The notes beneath the pieces are model-generated. The model was not told the DNA's origin and searched no databases. It saw only the letters and a list, made by a program, of their open reading frames with translations. A stretch of 64,000 nucleotides of DNA. Origin: Datisca glomerata. Its lineage: Eukaryota > Streptophyta > Magnoliopsida > Cucurbitales > Datiscaceae. The translations under genes and the position numbers were made by a program. The DNA is taken from assembly GCA_003255025.1 (NCBI GenBank), contig QANY01009406.1:930001-994000 (forward strand). The letters run 5' to 3'. Positions 46,661 to 57,336 of this stretch are shown here, piece after piece. Each line of letters starts with the position of its first letter. Within the stretch, counting starts at the first letter, position 1.

Positions 46661-47594
46661 ATGACAATCCCTAAGGTCAAACCAGAAACCATATATAAAA
46701 TCGGAACATTTGATTTTACCAGTACAAAAATCATTAAACATTTGAGCGTGCCATACCATTACACAATAATGATGATATTGTATATTTGTTGCATGTTCAT
46801 GATATGTATCCTTTCATGCAAAAAATACAAGTATATGCATATAGGACTTGTACAAATTGCATTTAAACCTTTGACCTTACTTGGTCAAAATACATGTATT
46901 CAGTGTACCCTCCGAGATGGATGGTGTGGTGTCTCAACTGAAAAGCATCTCTCTGGGAGCTATTGAAACTAGATTATCCTATGCGCCTGTTTATTTTAAT
47001 ATTTATCCAAATTTAAGTAATCTCTATAGAGTCTTAGAGCTGAGAGTTATTTCACATGGTTATGAGTATATCACAGGATCTCTTCCTTTTGTGATTCTTC
47101 TCAGAATCCATCTGAAGGTTATCTCTACCTTGAACCCCTATACTAGAAAACAGAGTGAACAGATATATATTGTCCTCATCGATACTAATCTCTTCAGCAG
47201 TCAAGTAGCCACCCCTAAGATGATACCTTGAGAGAAAATTACTTTTCCATACAAATGGCAGATTCCTAATGTTGTCCCCACCAGACCAATCATCAGACAA
47301 TCGATTGAAGATGTGGTCCAGACGCATGGAGGTAATATTTATCTTTGCTTTCAGAAACCTCTTACTAGAAGCCTTTCTAGTACTAGTTATAGGAGTAACC
47401 TTCCCTATAACATAAATCTTCTAGAATCTTCCAGACCTTCTTCTGTAGAATCCATCAATACGGAGATACCAGAAGCCCAGATCAGAGGTATCCATATATC
47501 AGAAAAACAAATACCTCATGCAGTCTATGAAGATAAACCCAACATTAGAAGGCCCAATAGCCCAACCGCATGTGATATACAATTCGATATTTAA
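46661..47594 (+). pseudogene. Viral movement-protein region
   Basis: The frame starts at 46661 (MTIPKVKPETIYKIGTFDF) and shifts near 46880 into the frame 46881-47231, which carries the middle of a caulimovirid movement protein (GAIETRLSYAPVYFNIYPNL, then VISTLNP). Frame 47313-47594 follows as the linker toward the coat region. This protein moves the virus between cells through plasmodesmata. The frame is broken at least twice, so no full-length protein can be made. Confidence 0.75.
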
Positions 47595-49570
47595 TGAATT
47601 TTACACCTAATAGTGAATTGCGTAAGCACCTATACCAGGATTTTATGCAAGATAAATATCAGGAATTTCGATTATGGTATTTTCAATCTCATACTCCTCA
47701 ACAATTAAAAACCTTCAAAGACTAGTATTATTACCATCTTTGGAGTAATTGTGTCCTTAGACCCTTCCCAGAGTGGTACTGTGAGGTTACTAAGAAAGAA
47801 CCCTTTCTTAATAGTGATCAAAATATGTCCTCACAGGTATATAGAAAAATTGGATTATGATAACGGGCAAATCTTACCAAACTGTCCATCATCCACCGTT
47901 ATCATTAGAGTTAGCTCCTACCAGTGAGAGCGCTAAACCGTTAGTCATCTCTCCTTATTTTAAGATTTCAGAACAACCAAATCAGGAAACCTTAAAAGTC
48001 AAAGACATTGTACCTTTAGCCAAACAAAATAATAATACCAACATTTTCCTCCAAACTGTAGGCAACCAACTTACTCGTATAGATGAACAGGTAGACAATA
48101 TATAGGATAAAATTGAAGATCAACAGCATAAAGGTTTCTGAGAAACCTAAACCTCTTAACCTTCAACCAGTCAACATCAAGCCTCCTCTTGAAATTCATA
48201 ATTTCAGGTTAAAGTCTACAAAGAAAGAGGAAGACTTTATGGCCACTTTCATCGGAAAAATAAAAAATTTAAAAATAAGTGAGCCAGAATCTTCAGGATC
48301 TAAATCTCCTAAACAAGGTAATATGATGAACCAGGGTGATTCATCTATACCAGTTACCGAGGATGAAAGAGAAGAATATACTCTTTCTTAAATTCTTGAC
48401 CTCCAGAAAAACTTCGATGATAGCCTCAACAACCTTACTTACCTTAATCTACTCAGCGTATGACTTTACTTGGACCCGGTAAGTATTATTATCCTCGACT
48501 TACCCCTCAGGATATTTTATATGAAGAAAACTACCTTCATACTCAGAAATCCTACCATGGTAGAACTATCTATGAATGAAACATAGATGGTAAATCTAAA
48601 TATCAGGTATTCGAAACCATACATCATATGATTATTTATGCTTCAGTATGCAAACAGAATGATAATTCTGACCATCAGATCACTAGATTCTTATCAATGG
48701 CTTTACCGATATTCTAAAAGGATGGTGGGATAATTGTCTCACTCAAAAGCAGTGGGATGATATCCTTAATGCCTCCAAAATTAACATCAATCATTTTAAT
48801 CATATTGAAACCCAAACTGAAGATGCTTCCTACACACTAGCCCAATCATAATCCACCATTTTATTAGACCAGGAATTATAAATACAGACCGACATAGAGA
48901 GCTTCTACAGAACCTTTGTTGCCCTTCTCTCACCCATTTTAGGCAGTACAAAGATGTGTTCCTGATGAAGGTCATGCAATGAACTGATGCCAACAGTGAC
49001 CATTGGAAAGCCAAATTCATTGATGGCCTTCCAAACCTTTTTGCTGAAAAAGTTCGAACGAAACTTAGGGATAAACACAATCAAATTCATATGCCCTGTA
49101 ACCAGCATACCTATGGATCTCTCATTGCAGTCGTAATAGAAGAAGGTTTAGCCCTCTACAATGATCTTAAACTTTAGCAATTAATGAAGAAATAGAAATC
49201 ATCAAATCGTCAGGAATTAGGTGAATTTTGTGATCAGTTTTCCTATGACACCAAAATCCAATACCCTGCAACTTCCAGGAACCCTAGACCTAAAAATACA
49301 AAAGGTTATATTCCAGAAAAGCTTCGAAGAATCCTAAATATGATCCGGACATTCCCAATATGAAATTCAGAAAAAAGAAAGTTCTTCCTGGACCGATTAG
49401 AAGTTAAGTGCTTTAGATGTGGTGCTAAAGGCACTATGCTAATAAGTGTAAACTTAAGCAGAAACTCTATGAGTTATCTCTAGATGAAGAAACGCGACAG
49501 CAAATCCTAAACTGTATCTCTGATAAGGATAACTCCTCCTCGGATTCCAATTCAAATAATGATCTAGCAG
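47595..49570 (+). pseudogene. Viral linker and coat-protein region with zinc finger
   Basis: Short frames from 47600 to 48391 form a charged linker. The coat region follows, with fragments such as DHWKAKFIDGLPNLFAEKVR near 48998. The zinc finger begins CFRCGAKG at 49410-49433; the bases after it have lost the frame, so the His and last Cys are out of phase. A basic stretch precedes it. The coat would bind and package the genome. Many stops. Confidence 0.7.
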
Positions 49571-49581
49571 AATCTATTCTC

Positions 49582-50160
49582 TTGACTCAGATTCCTCCTC
49601 TGAACAAATTGAAGCTTGTTGCAATAACAAATTGCAACACAATAACAGAAGCTAACTATTGGAAATCCATTTTAGAGATGAATGGCCTTGATCTAGGACA
49701 ACCTAATATCAATGTTCTTACAAAAACCCAGATGAATATGTTCAGCTTTGCTGACCAAATTCAAAATCTAGAAATGAAATTAAAATTTTTAGAAACCCTT
49801 TATCAAGAACATCTCAAGGAAGAGATCATCTCTCCTATTGAGAATTACAGTATGCGAAAAATCATGAATCGCATCCAGAATAAGGTTACAGAAAAACCTA
49901 TAACTATTCAAGATTTGAAGATGGAAGTCAATCTTCTTAAATCTGAAATCAAACAATTACAAATTGTTACTCAAGTTATTCTCCAGGATCTTGCCCTTAT
50001 TAAGCAAGAGCTTCCTTTCAAAGGCAAGGAACCAATACCTGAACCAGAATGTTCTTCCTCTCCAAAAAAAAACAGTAACCAATACTTTATGATTATGAAT
50101 AAGGTAACTTTTCAAAATGGTATACCAAAATTACTTTTATTATTAAACTTTATTTTATAA
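49582..50160 (+). pseudogene. Viral linker ORF between coat and protease
   Basis: A 192-aa open frame, the longest intact one in the unit. It is predicted to be alpha-helical, with heptad-like stretches (FADQIQNLEMKLKFLETLYQ; MEVNLLKSEIKQLQIVTQVI), then a Pro/Ser-rich segment. In related viruses the sequence between coat and protease includes coiled coils, so this is probably the same part of the polyprotein. Its last residues enter the protease region in the wrong frame. Confidence 0.6.
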
Positions 50161-51440
50161 TAAAAGATGCTATCGTTCTTATTGATACAAGGGCTGATAT
50201 GAATTGAATTCAATAGGGTTTAGTCCCTATAAAATATTTTCAGAAAACCACTCAATCTCTTATCAGTGCCAGTGGTAACAAAATGAAAAATGAATTTAAA
50301 TTACCAGAGGTTTTAATCTGTAATAAAGGAATTTGTTTACCCACTTCCTTTGTTTTATTAACATGACCGAGAACATTATCATAGGCAATCTATTTATGTG
50401 CATTTTGATGCCTATGGATAGAATCGATAGTAATGGTATTTATACTACCATTCATAATAGATAAATAATTTTTGAATTTATTACAAACCCGTATACAAAA
50501 AAATTAGATCGTATTAAAGATCTTATACAGAACAAAGAAAGTCAAATTAATTTTCTTCAAAAAGAAGTCCAACTTTTGACTATCAAACAGAAAAATCAAC
50601 AGACTTCTATTCAAAATAAAATCAAAATGATCTTAACAGAATTTCAAACAAAAATTTACAGTGATCTACTAAATGCTTTTTGGAATAGAAAAAAGCATAT
50701 TATTTCATTGCCTTATCACCAAGATTTTGACGAAGAGTATATTCCTACAAAATCTAAACCTAGTTAAATGAAAAAGGAATATCTTGAAATCTATAAAACA
50801 GAAATTGACTCTTTACTACAGAAAAAACTCATTAGACCTAGGAAGTCTCCTTGGAGTTGTACAGCATTTTATGTGTACAAGAATTCTGAAATTGAACGAG
50901 CACAACCTCGTCTAGTTATCAATTACAAGCAACTTAATGATGCCCTCTAGTGGATTAGGTATCCTATCCCTAACAAAAAGGATCCTTTAGATCGCTTAAA
51001 CAATTCAGTATTTTTTTCTAAATTTGATTTAAAATCAGGATTTTGGCAAATTTAAACTGCTAAATAGGATAGATACAAAACATCATTTAATGTTCCCTTT
51101 GGTCACTATGAGTGGAACATTTTACCATTCGGTGTTAAAAATGGACCTTCAGAATTTCAACATATCATGAATGATATTTTTAATCCGTATACTGAATTTA
51201 TTATCTGCTATATTGATGATGTTTTAATTTTATCATCATCCATAGATCAACATGTTAAACATCTGTATATATATTAAGCATGTGATAATAAGAAATGGTT
51301 TAGTGTTATATGCATCTAAGATGAAACTATTTCAAACAGAAGTTAGATTTTTAGGACATAATATTTCTAACGGAACTATTATTTCTATAATACAGAACAC
51401 ACCCCAGTTGGTATCAAAGCCATGATAGTCTTGTATTTTT
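50104..51440 (+). pseudogene. Viral aspartic protease and reverse transcriptase
   Basis: The protease site near 50180 reads LIDTRADMN followed by a stop, so the D-T/S-G triad is lost. A coiled linker (50530-50767) leads to RT, starting in 50768-50950 (LIRPRKSPWSC). The RT box YIDD is intact at 51209-51220 (ICYIDDVLIL). Stops occur at 50948, 51054 and 51066. At about 51395-51440 a primer-site-like piece (CACACCCCAGTTGGTATC) interrupts RT. This segment is the + arm of the inverted repeat. Confidence 0.85.
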
Positions 51441-51966
51441 TTCCCCAGGATATTTCTAATCATTACAGTAGACTCAAGAAGAATCCTTCTCCTTGGACAG
51501 TTGAACATACTTTAGCAGTAAGAAAAATAAAATGGAAAATACAACAATTACATTTCTTGTCTTTACCTAAACCCTTATGGAAAACAATTGTTGAAATATA
51601 CGCCTCAAATCTAGGTTATGGTGGGATTCTTAAACAAGTGAATCCTAGTAACCAGAAAGAAGAACTCCTTAGATTTACTTCTGGAGTTTGGAAAGGACCA
51701 GCATTCAGTTATCCCACAATTAAACAGAAATGTTTAGCCATGTTAAATGTGTGCTAAAATTTCAAGATGATTTATTAAACCAGTTTCTTATTAGAGTTGA
51801 CTGCTTTGCAGCTAAACAATTTTTTAAAAAAGATGTACAGAATCTTGCTTCTACGTAAATTTTTGCTTATTGGCAAAGTTTATTATCAGTATTTGATTTT
51901 GATATTGAGCATATCAAAGGTGAACAGAATTCTTTACTCGATTTTCTAACTCGTGAATATTTATAG
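51441..51966 (+). pseudogene. Viral RNase H region
   Basis: Frame 51422-51757 contains LKKNPSPWTVEHTLAVRKIK and ASNLGYGGILKQ, the start of the RNase H domain. The Asp normally before Ala-Ser is replaced by Tyr (EIYASN). Sequence to 51966 (AAKQFF, FDIEHIKGEQNSLLDFLTR in another frame) completes the domain. Truncated by a stop near 51757. Confidence 0.75.
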
Positions 51967-51971
51967 GGTTC

Positions 51972-53240
51972 ATGAACAGAAGCAGAGGTCAAGGCCGTAG
52001 AGGTCGCGGCAAGGGAAATCCCTACTCAGAATTTCCAAGTCTAAACAAGTCTTTTAACAGTAATCAAGAGGCTTCTTCTAGCAAATCTGCTAAAGATGTC
52101 ATTTTAATACCAGAACAGTACACCATCAACAATATTACTGAAGAGGCAATTCTCTTCATTGAAATGGCAGATGAGCAATGGATGTCAGATCCATGAGAAA
52201 GCAAGAAAAGATGTCTTTTTACTCAAGCATTCCCCACTCATTTTTAGCAGTATCGTTATATTTACGAGCATATTGTGCTTGAAATAGCAGCCATGGAGAT
52301 TAAACATATACTCCATGATTCTACCAGAACTGGTAGCCCAAATCACATACAGTAAGGTTACGATCCGGAACATTATGCCTATTGAGCAATGGGGTCTTCA
52401 CCCCCATACTATCAGAAGTCTTGGACCATCCGAAGATAAGTATAGTTATTGGGATTATATTGATTCATTTACCTATGTCTTTTATTATTAGAATCTCGTG
52501 CATAATCACACGTGGTTTATATAATATGTCTTGAGATCCTTAAAAATGATCTCCCAAACTAGTTTCTCATTTTGAGGGATAAATGTAGGATTTCTCTTGA
52601 GAATCTCCAGAATCTGTTCGAACAACATTTAATGAATGGCATACTACCTATTCACTACTACCGGCAAACAAGAATATATATATGTCACTAAATCTGTGGC
52701 TCATTTTGCTATCCGTTTTACCATCTTGTGGATATGGAAATGGGATCTTCAGTGATATTATCAGAATAAAATACTCAGTTTAAAAAGAGTATTTTAGACA
52801 AAATGGTGGGATAAGGGGATGAACCCCAATTTACCATAATTAATGAAATCAATTAAAGCCCACACCTAGGCTTGTTTAGATGCCATTCCAAAGGCTCTAC
52901 CAACAGTATTAACAGTATCAGAAAATCCATTCATTCAAGCCCAAGAAGATTTGAAAAACCAATTTCCCAACCTATCAGAAAAAGAGCTAGTAATGAAGAC
53001 TATGGATTTTATGAAGGATCATTTCCTTCAAGCCATTGGTTCATCAGTAGTTACCACGATGAAATATGTCAGTAGTAAAACAGAATATGGCCAGGAGGTA
53101 GATAACAATGCATTTCACATTCTAGCAGGAGAAAGCTAGCTAGTAGAGGACCCTACCATAAGTGATTTCTGGGATTCTCTCACATGTATAATTACAGAAC
53201 AGATGGATAAAGACAAAAAAGGTAAAGGTAAAGTATAATT
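51972..53240 (+). pseudogene. Viral downstream ORF of unknown function
   Basis: Frame 51972-52196 starts MNRSRGQGRRGRGKGNPY, an Arg/Gly-rich N-terminus. Broken frames follow, including 52951-53139 (LSEKELVMKTMDFMKDHF), and a Lys-rich end near 53220 (KDKKGKGK). It lies after RNase H and before the promoter. A second ORF in this place has been reported for some florendoviruses, but I do not recognise a function. It is interrupted by several stops. Confidence 0.55.
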
Positions 53241-53973
53241 CTTGTCTCCCACTAGCAACCGTCCACACATGATGACAAATTAGTAAAAGCTACTTTATTA
53301 AAGTAGCCCTCCATTATCAGCGATGAGATAAATCTACTTTAACTAAAGTAGATTCCCACTACCTGCACAATAAAGAAGATAATAATGAACGACTCCACCT
53401 GTCAAGGACACAGAACCTTATCTGTATTTTCTTTTGTAATATAAAAGAAAAGCCTCACCCTTGTTGAAGGCAAGGAAGAAATAAGCTAGATCTAGGCGCT
53501 CATGTGTTGAGCACTCCCTCTCCCTCTCTATGTACTCTCTCTCCCCCTCTTGCAATAAAATCATAAATTCTCAAGTTTTGATTCTCACCTGCATAACAAT
53601 AAGTGTTCTTTTAATTTTCACTTTATCTGTGTATTCATGAGATCATGTATGGAATAATTTAAGTCCAATATCATCATAATATAACCTCTAGTATTCATCG
53701 ATCTCGTGCTAACTGAAGGAATACTTTGATCCATGTTGATTCCAATCACATATTTAGTGTAAATACTAAGCATATAGTTAATGTATGTGACCTCAAGTCG
53801 CGTCTGGGCCAGGTCCGCTGAGCAGGAAGTGCGTTAAGGTCGTTTACCCCTGTAAAACGTTGACAGTCTACCTAACTATGTGTTATGTATTTGCCTAAGT
53901 CATGAATGTTAATCAGTATGTATATGGTTGTTGACCATGTATTCGGTGCAGTTGGATGGCACACCCTAGTTGG
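53241..53973 (+). promoter_or_regulatory. Viral promoter and terminal region (right copy)
   Basis: TATAAAA at 53440-53446 and AATAAA at 53554-53559, the same 114-bp spacing as the left copy. A palindromic pair (TCTACTTTAACTAAAGTAGA, about 53333-53352) lies upstream. The similarity to the left copy stops at CTAGTTGG (53973), at the first bases of the primer site. Beyond it a (TA)n run begins the right part of the MITE. Confidence 0.8.
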
Positions 53974-54166
53974 ATATATATATATCAGGTTTGATCCAAA
54001 ATGTAGAAAAATTTTAGACTGAACCGAAAGTTTAATTTATTTTTTTAATTCAAGACCGAACTGACCATATAACTAAAAATCTGACCAAAGCTATCATTTT
54101 CAGTTCAATCTGGCTCAGTTTGATTTTTTTGGTTGGTTCGGTTTGATCAATTTTTGCACATCCCTA
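53974..54166. mobile_element. hAT-like MITE, right part
   Basis: Contains subterminal CCGAACTGACC and GGTTGGTTCGGTTTG and ends TTTTTGCACATCCCTA at 54166, the inverted partner of 44047. AAAATAAA follows as the target duplication. The (TA)n at 53974-53985 lies at the junction with the virus. Confidence 0.8.
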
Positions 54167-54819
54167 AAAATAAAAGAAGCATTTTCTCTCTCTACCAGAG
54201 AACTTCTCTCTCTACCAGAGAACTTCGCTAAAGCCCTTAAACTTCATCGGCAAAAGGTTTTGCCAACGAAAATATATTCATCGTGAACATCATCGTTTTC
54301 ACTTTGTCAGTGAAAGCCACTCGCGACGAAAAAAATTCATTGCATTATCCCTTTTGCGACGAAGAAGGAAGTTGGTCGCTAAAAACTTTTGCGACGAATA
54401 GTTTTTTTGTACAAAAAGTGTTTTGCAACCAAAATTTTTCTTCGTTGCCTAAGGTCTTATGTGACGAAAGTTTTTTGTCGCGAATGTTTTTGGCGACCAA
54501 TTTTATTTGATCGCGAAAAACTTATTTTCTAGAATATTAATAAAAAAATATTGAATTTTTAGTTTTTATATACACTTGTGATAGTAATAATATCATCAAA
54601 ATATTAATCAAACACAATATTTTTCTAAGAAATACATATATTGATCATTTATATGTGTAATGTAACAAAGTAGTTCATTACAAAATCTTCGAAACATAAT
54701 ACAATACAAAAAAATGGTTCATAAATATATCCAAAAATAATAATTCAAAAGATAGTATCTAAAGTTTGATTTTTACAACTACAAAAATTAACAAATATTC
54801 TGAACCTCATGTTGTTGTT

Positions 54820-56339
54820 GTTGAGTCATCGTCAGGAAGTGAAAAACCATTTTGACGAGCCCAAGTGAGTAAGCTTTGTAGTTAACTCTCCAACGACTTA
54901 ACTTATTTTTGTAAAACTACATTTTCAACTTGACTCTTTTTCTTGGAAGATGCGGGTGGGGCTCCACGTCCAAGACCTTTAGTTCACCCGATGACTTCTT
55001 CAACTATCTCTTTTTCAGTGCGAGGTATGGCATCATTAGTGATAGGCACATCCCATAAAGCACATTTCAATCCTATAACGTTCCAATCAGTCAAATTCAA
55101 GATAAATATATTCATCAATCATAAAGTAATAAAAAAACATCTAATAGAATCCAATTCAAAGTCATAACCCCCTAACATCTTAGAATAATGAGCATCAATC
55201 AAAAAGTATTCAAAAAACATCTAGCACGCTCAGATACAAAGTGATAACCCCCCCCCCCCCACACACACATTGAAATTAACATTATTATCTTAGACAATGA
55301 GAAGCATCTAGCAGAATCAGATATAAAGCGATACCCCATTTCTCTCATATACACACATTGAAACTAACACTATTACCTTAGACAAAGAGCATCAATCAGA
55401 AAGTATTCAAAAAGAATCTAGCATATCTTTATCGAGTAAGTATCATCAATCATAATATTTTAAAGGGATTACTCACATATCTTTCTCGAGTTGTACCATT
55501 TTGCCAACCTCTTTTAATCGTGAAATGTGTGTCGTAAAACATTTTGATTTGAGTAGGTGCTATCCCAGTTGAAGCTTCCTATCCAAAATGCAGCAAAAGT
55601 TGAGACGTTAGTTATTATATACTTAACATTATTAAGAGTAATAAAACAATATTTTGATTCACTTGATGAAATTGATGATCAAGAAAAAATACATTCCCTC
55701 CATTATGATTGTATGGAAGTTGTTGACGGTTTTGAGCATTGGTTTTTTAACGTGCCTATAATCAATGAGTTTTATGATTGAAATAATTAGTAAAATAATC
55801 AAAGTATAATTAATAAGCTTTGATAATAGGAATTACCCCAAACTTCTTCGTCTCTCAAATTGTGCATAGCCAATCGCAATCATCTTGTGGTACACCCTTA
55901 TAAGGATGTCATTGTACTACTATTGGATCTTTAAATTTGTTATAATGACTATGCAACGTGTACTTGTATCATTTATATGTGTTCGGTGCTTCGTATTTAA
56001 TCCAATCGATCATAGTACTACTAGTCTATTCAAAGTTAAAATAGACGTGTAATAATCTTTTACTATCAGTCGTGCAATAAAAAATATAACAGTAAAGAGA
56101 TACATCATTATTACCTACAACCTATCAACTATAACTGTTAGGAATTCTGGAGACACATTGGACGAACCCTCATATTGAGATGGTACAAATTGCCGTACGA
56201 GGGCACCAATCTCGTGGTTGAATTTGATGGTCCACTTTCCAATAGGTCTCTCAACACCATCGATTGGTAATTTTCCTATAAAGCTCACTAACCTCTCAAT
56301 CCCTCTTGTTAGCACGCGAACCTTTCTCACACTCCCCAA
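54820..56339 (-). pseudogene. TNPA-like (Transposase_24) region of the CACTA element
   Basis: Frame 56339-56115 contains TRGIERLVSFIGKLPIDGVE, RPIGKWTIKFNHEIGALVRQ and FVPSQYEG, the usual start of the plant Ptta/En/Spm TNPA-type domain. Later fragments on the - strand toward 54820 include a short helical segment (SLES-LQSLLTWARQNGFSL, about 54905-54850). TNPA binds the subterminal repeats. The sequence between is broken by introns or stops and by imperfect tandem repeats at 55150-55440. Confidence 0.6.
55150..55440. repeat. Imperfect ~120-bp tandem repeats with C13 and (AC)n
   Basis: Three related units contain GCATCAATCA-AAAGTATT-CAAAAA and CTAGCA-AATCAGATA-AAAG. A run of 13 C followed by (AC)5 sits at 55248-55269. 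It lies in the CACTA element, probably in an intron. Confidence 0.7.
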
Positions 56340-56625
56340 AGAAGATGAAGCCCCTACAACAAAATAAAGGATAAGAAACCATTATGATAAGAACTATTAC
56401 AAAATGTATATACCTGTTTGGGAGCCATCTTCATCAGTAGAAGATCCTATAGTAGGATCTAGATTTCGAAGAAGAGTATTTCTTCTGGGAGACATTAACT
56501 TGCATAAAGATAAGTGGCGTGAAAGAAGATCATAAATATATCATTGCTTATAAAATAAATTAAAGCAAATGTAAGAAGACGTGAACGAATATTTTACGCT
56601 AACGGGCTCACAGTTACTTTAAAAT

Positions 56626-57006
56626 TCAATCTATATCATCATCATTTGATATAATATCCTCTGAATCGTCATCATAATTAACCAACGTGTCATATTCATT
56701 GTCATCATCATCAATAAAATCAATATCTTCAATATTACTATCTCCTACTCCAATAACATTTGCAGCTATTTCAGAAGGTTCCACATCAAGTCGATGAAAT
56801 TGCATTGTTTCTAATTCATCTAGATTGATAGATGGCAAAGTTATTTCAGTAGGCCCTATGAATTCATCTTGTTCTATCTCAGGAACATCCCATAAATGTC
56901 TATGTCGAACTGTTTTCACCACTTTCCAATTGACTCCAAATTTATAGTCATCAACATAAAAGACTTGTTGTGCCTGAGATGCGAGAGTAAAAGACTCATT
57001 TTTCAT
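56626..57006 (-). pseudogene. CACTA ORF, acidic C-terminal region
   Basis: A 126-aa open frame starting MKNESFTLASQAQQVFYVDD, with VVKTVRHRHLWDVPEIEQ, which continues the DUF4216 segment just upstream. It ends in a long Asp-rich tail (DIDFIDDDDNEYDTL). DUF4216 followed by an acidic tail is typical of the C-terminus of plant CACTA transposase proteins. A frame break separates it from 57052-57336. Confidence 0.7.
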
Positions 57007-57051
57007 ACCAAGTTTGGCTCACATTTATACAAGTGAAACCAAGATCTCTCT

Positions 57052-57336
57052 TCACTCTATTTTTTTTACATTTGTGTTAAACCATTCACATTTAAATAAT
57101 ATAAATTTTATTTCTCGTACATACTGCATCTCAATCACTTCTTTTAACCTACCAAAAAATTTAATCTCTTCACCACCATGTTCTCCTGGAACTACTAAGC
57201 CATTATTTTGGGTTGTTCGGTGATGATCACGATCTATATTATGATATCGAACACCATTGACAATACAACCAAAATATGACCTGACACGATTATCTTGACC
57301 AAATGTTAAAGCATATAAATCATTTGTGGCCTCCAA
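57052..57336 (-). pseudogene. CACTA DUF4216 domain
   Basis: A 94-aa frame with SYFGCIVNGVRYHNIDRDHH, the block VPGEHGGEEIKFFGRLKEV and FILFKCEWFN, in the order found in DUF4216, the C-terminal domain of plant CACTA TNPD proteins. The start codon is fortuitous; the upstream transposase part is missing or unreadable. A fragment SYERWMFHREEI (about 57455-57420) just upstream may be more of the same ORF. Confidence 0.75.

Larger units (their letters stand above)
44400..53973 (+). mobile_element. Endogenous pararetrovirus (Caulimoviridae-like), rearranged
   Basis: An integrated plant pararetrovirus. From 46090 to 53973 on the + strand it has one genome-length unit. In order this holds a promoter and terminal region, tRNA-Met primer site, movement protein, coat-protein region with zinc finger, protease, RT, RNase H, a further ORF, and a second promoter/terminal region. 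The terminal redundancy and primer site define a unit of about 7.34 kb. To the left are a - strand duplicate of the protease/RT segment (44400-45742) and a short partial second copy of the leader and movement-protein start (45743-46075). All reading frames are interrupted. The order with coat before protease, and a downstream ORF, suggests the florendovirus/petuvirus side of the family; I infer that from layout only. No integrase is present, as expected. Confidence 0.85.

Noticed and set aside
48796..49108. - strand frames within the viral coat region
   Set aside because: Antisense to the coat-protein region, with no domain of their own.
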